Assembly (NCBI GenBank): GCA_964398985.1
Contig: CAYNOS010000003.1
Span: 1 to 64,000, forward strand
Direction: 5' to 3'
Origin: CAYMRL01 sp964398985
Lineage (GTDB): Bacteria > Deinococcota > Deinococci > Deinococcales > Trueperaceae
Length of the DNA stretch: 64,000 nucleotides
The position numbers and the translations under genes were made by a program. The notes under the pieces were generated by a model. It was not told the origin of the DNA. It saw only the letters and a list, made by a program, of their open reading frames with translations, and did no database searches. Shown here one piece after another: positions 61,587-64,000 of this stretch. The number at the start of each line of letters is the position of its first letter. Position 1 is the stretch's first letter.

Positions 61587-63241
61587 ACCTCGTGTTGATG
61601 CGCCTGCGAGGTGCCGCCAACGGCGCCGCCCGCGCGCCGTGGCGCTTGCTGCTCGGTGCCGGGATGCTGGTAGCCGTCTACGCCGGCGTGCACTCGCTAA
61701 CGGGCCGTGGCCTGCGCTTCCTGGCCGGCATGCCCGACATCGGCACCATCCGCGATGCGGTGGCGCTGCGCAGCCTCGAGGGGCTGTTCGTGGTGCTGAT
61801 GGTGTCGGTCGCGTTCTCGGTGCTGACGGGCGCCATCGGCACCCTGTACGGCTCCAGCGACCTGCCGTTCCTGCTGTCGCTGCCGCTGGCGCCGTGGCGC
61901 GTCTTCGGCCTCAAGGTCGCCGAGACCTATCTGTCGAGCGCGCTGCTGCCGGCCTTGTTCACGGTGCCGGTGTTGACGGCGCTGGGGCAGCATCACGCTG
62001 CGCCGATGGCCTTCTACGCGCTGGCGATCGGCTCCGTGCTGGCGCTCTACGCGCTGCCGGTGGCGGTCGGCGCCCTGCTGTCGCTGGTGTTGATGCGGCT
62101 GGCGCCGGTGGGCCGCGCCAAGGAGCTGGCCACCGCGCTGAGCGTCGTGGTGGCGGCGGCGCTGGTGCTGGGTCTGAGGGCGCTGAGGCCGGAGCAGCTC
62201 AACGCGATGTCGCCCGAGGAGTTCGAGACGCTGCTGGCTGCCTTCGCCAGCTTCCAGATCGGCTGGCTGCCGAGCGCCTGGGCGTCGAACGCCGTGTGGC
62301 GCGCGCTCGACGGCAGCCTCAGCGCGCCGGCGGTGGCGTTGGCGGTGGCCGCGCTGGCGGCCTTGGCGCTGGTCGGCTTCGCTGCCGCGCGCGCCTACGG
62401 CCAAGGCTGGTTCCGAGGGCTCGACTCGCTGCCGGCCAACTCGCCGAAGGCGGCCGCCCGCCGCGCTCGCTTGGCCTGGTGGGAGAAACCTCTTGCCGGA
62501 GCCGGCAAGGGCCTGGTGGTCAAGGACGTGTGGTTGTTGGCGCGCGACCCCGGGCAATGGTCTCAGCTCCTGGTGCTGGTGGCGTTGGCCGGCGTCTACT
62601 TCATCAGCACCAGCAGCCTGGCCGTCGAGATGCAGACGTTCCGCGACGTGATCGGCACCATGAACGTGACCTTCCTGGCGTTCCTGCTGGCCGGGGTCGG
62701 GGTGCGCATCGCGTTCCCGCTGGTGTCGCTCGAGGGCGAGGGCTTCTGGCTGGTGAAGACCGCACCGCTCGGAGCGTGGCAGCTGGTGAGAGCCAAGTTC
62801 CTCGGGGTACTGCCGATCATGCTGCTGTTCGGCGTCGGCTTGGGGGTGGCGGTGGCGTCGCGTCTGGAGCTCTCGGCGCCTTTGCAGGTGGCGGCGCCGT
62901 TGGCGGGAGCCAGCGCCGCGATCGCGCTCAGCGGCCTGGGGGTGGGGCTAGGGGCAGCCTTCCCACGCTTCGACAGCACCAACCCGGCCGAGATCCCGAT
63001 GTCCGCGGGCGGACTGCTGTACATGCTCAGCGCTCTCGGCTACGCGGCCATCAGCACCGCTCTGTTCGCCTACCCGGCGTGGCGCACGCTCAGCTCCCGG
63101 GGGACGGTGACGTTCTCGTGGACCGATCCCGACGGTCTGCTGGTGCTGGGGCTGTTGGCGCTGGTCGTCACCGCGTTCGCACTGATACCGTTGGCGGTGG
63201 GAAGCCGCCGCCTGGCCGCCTGGGAGCCAGGGCTCGACTGA
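61583..63241 (+). CDS. ABC exporter permease
   Basis: This 552-residue protein has about twelve hydrophobic segments and starts at GTG 61583, overlapping the ATPase stop. It has the layout of large ABC-2-like exporter permeases (single chain, no ATPase domain). No substrate signature is visible. Its end lies 10 bases from convergent pckA. Confidence 0.8.
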   Translation: MNLVLMRLRGAANGAARAPWRLLLGAGMLVAVYAGVHSLTGRGLRFLAGMPDIGTIRDAVALRSLEGLFVVLMVSVAFSVLTGAIGTLYGSSDLPFLLSLPLAPWRVFGLKVAETYLSSALLPALFTVPVLTALGQHHAAPMAFYALAIGSVLALYALPVAVGALLSLVLMRLAPVGRAKELATALSVVVAAALVLGLRALRPEQLNAMSPEEFETLLAAFASFQIGWLPSAWASNAVWRALDGSLSAPAVALAVAALAALALVGFAAARAYGQGWFRGLDSLPANSPKAAARRARLAWWEKPLAGAGKGLVVKDVWLLARDPGQWSQLLVLVALAGVYFISTSSLAVEMQTFRDVIGTMNVTFLAFLLAGVGVRIAFPLVSLEGEGFWLVKTAPLGAWQLVRAKFLGVLPIMLLFGVGLGVAVASRLELSAPLQVAAPLAGASAAIALSGLGVGLGAAFPRFDSTNPAEIPMSAGGLLYMLSALGYAAISTALFAYPAWRTLSSRGTVTFSWTDPDGLLVLGLLALVVTAFALIPLAVGSRRLAAWEPGLD

Positions 63242-63251
63242 CCGACGAGCC

Positions 63252-64000
63252 TCAGTCGACGCGGCGAGGACCGGCGGCGGTGATCTCCGGCCCGGCCTCT
63301 GACGCGAAGCGCTCGAAGTTCACCCTGAACATCTCGACGAGGCCAACGGCGGACCTCTCGTAGGCCCACTTGTCGCTCCAGGCGAGGCTGGGATCGAGGA
63401 CGCTGTCGTCCACGCCCGGCGCACTCACCGGGAGCGACAGCCCCGAGAAACGGTCGACGCGCGTCGGCACCGAGTCGAGGTCGCCGCGCAACGCGGCCCT
63501 CACCAGCGAGCGGGTGTCCGCCAGCCGCATGCGCTTGCCGACGCCCGGGCCGCCTCCCGTCCAGCCGGTGTTGACCAGCCACACCTTGGTGCCGTGGCGC
63601 TCCAGACGCTCCCCGAGCATGCGCGCGTAGCGCACCGGCGAGAGCGGCATGAACGGCGAACCGAAGCAGGCGCTGAAGGTCGCCTGGGCGCCCGTCACCC
63701 CGCGCTCGGTGCCGGCGACCTTGGCGGTGTAGCCGCTGAGGAAGTAGTACATGGCCTGCTCGAGGCTAAGCCGCGCGATCGGCGGCAGGATCCCGAACGC
63801 GTCGGCGCTCAGGAACATCAGGTGCTCCGGGTGGCCGCCGCGGCCGGTGGGCGAGGCGTTGGGGATGAAGTCGATCGGGTAGGCCGAACGGGTGTTCTCG
63901 GTCTTGCTGAGGTCCGTGAAGTCCGCGTGGCGCGACCCGTCCGTGAAGCCGACGTTCTCTAGCACCGAGCCGAAGCGGTTGGTGGCCGCGTAGATCTCGG
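63252..64000 (-). CDS. pckA: Phosphoenolpyruvate carboxykinase (ATP), C-terminal part, cut by the window edge
   Basis: The frame runs off the right end of the window, so only about the last 249 codons are present. IYAATNRFGSVLENV, ENTRSAYPIDFIPNAS, MFLSADAFGILPPI, FLSGYTAKVAGTERGV, ATFSACFGSPF and VWLVNTGWTGGGPGVGKRM are all characteristic of ATP-dependent PEPCK, the first committed step of gluconeogenesis. The first methionine visible (63965) is internal, not the start. Confidence 0.95.
   Translation of the reverse strand, partial: EIYAATNRFGSVLENVGFTDGSRHADFTDLSKTENTRSAYPIDFIPNASPTGRGGHPEHLMFLSADAFGILPPIARLSLEQAMYYFLSGYTAKVAGTERGVTGAQATFSACFGSPFMPLSPVRYARMLGERLERHGTKVWLVNTGWTGGGPGVGKRMRLADTRSLVRAALRGDLDSVPTRVDRFSGLSLPVSAPGVDDSVLDPSLAWSDKWAYERSAVGLVEMFRVNFERFASEAGPEITAAGPRRVD

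Overview
This 64 kb window is a high-GC bacterial chromosome segment with tightly packed genes. The gene content fits the Deinococcota, and a Truepera-like member is my best guess. Supporting points are a single fused SecDF of 735 residues, a TilS-TadA fusion, Thermus/Deinococcus-type ribosomal proteins, and many genes that carry a TANNNT -10 box only 6-8 bases before the start codon. That last arrangement is the signature of leaderless mRNA known from Deinococcus. The lineage is inferred from gene features only; no 16S gene is present.

Layout. 1-14610: one uninterrupted S10-spc-alpha ribosomal superoperon (end of rpsJ to rplQ, with secY, adk, map, infA and rpoA inside), closed by a strong hairpin. 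14714-17662: deoB and a divergent tilS-tadA fusion. 17725-22947: an accessory module made of a lipoprotein with a caspase-like His/Cys dyad and a divergent SARP-type regulator (BTAD, NTPase and TPR domains). Their shared 189-base intergenic region holds a perfect TGTGA-N6-TCACA palindrome and three 11-bp-phased GTGACC repeats. 22969-26453: lepA followed by a two-component system. 26521-28508: four minor-prepilin-like genes. 28545-29099: scpB. 29096-32364 (minus): aroC-aroK-aroB-aroQ. 32507-37685 (minus): pilMNO, a PilP-like gene and pilQ. 37839-39596 (minus): dnaB interrupted by a 138-residue mini-intein. 39687-43614: a PlsY-like/acyl-ACP-reductase-like fusion, prmA, rsmE and a lipoprotein. 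43618-49748 (minus): rimP-nusA-ylxR-infB-secDF behind a leader terminator. 49878-54547: an unknown gene, then pheST behind a leader-peptide attenuator, then a CvpA-like membrane protein. 54548-56737: a structured non-coding leader and glmS. 56815-59305: a small acidic protein, a TPR protein and glgA. 59502-63241: a C-terminal processing protease and an ABC exporter pair. 63252-64000: the C-terminal part of pckA, cut by the window edge.

How the genes fit together. Most of the window is core translation, secretion, shikimate and type IV pilus machinery. pilMNOPQ builds the inner-membrane platform and outer-membrane secretin, and the separate prepilin cluster could supply minor pilins for the same machine. 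The most unusual material is: the caspase-like lipoprotein/SARP pair with its control region; the PlsY-AAR fusion, which may be linked to unusual alkylamine or ether lipids; the endonuclease-free DnaB intein; and three RNA-level control elements (the pheS attenuator, the rimP-nusA leader terminator and the folded glmS leader).
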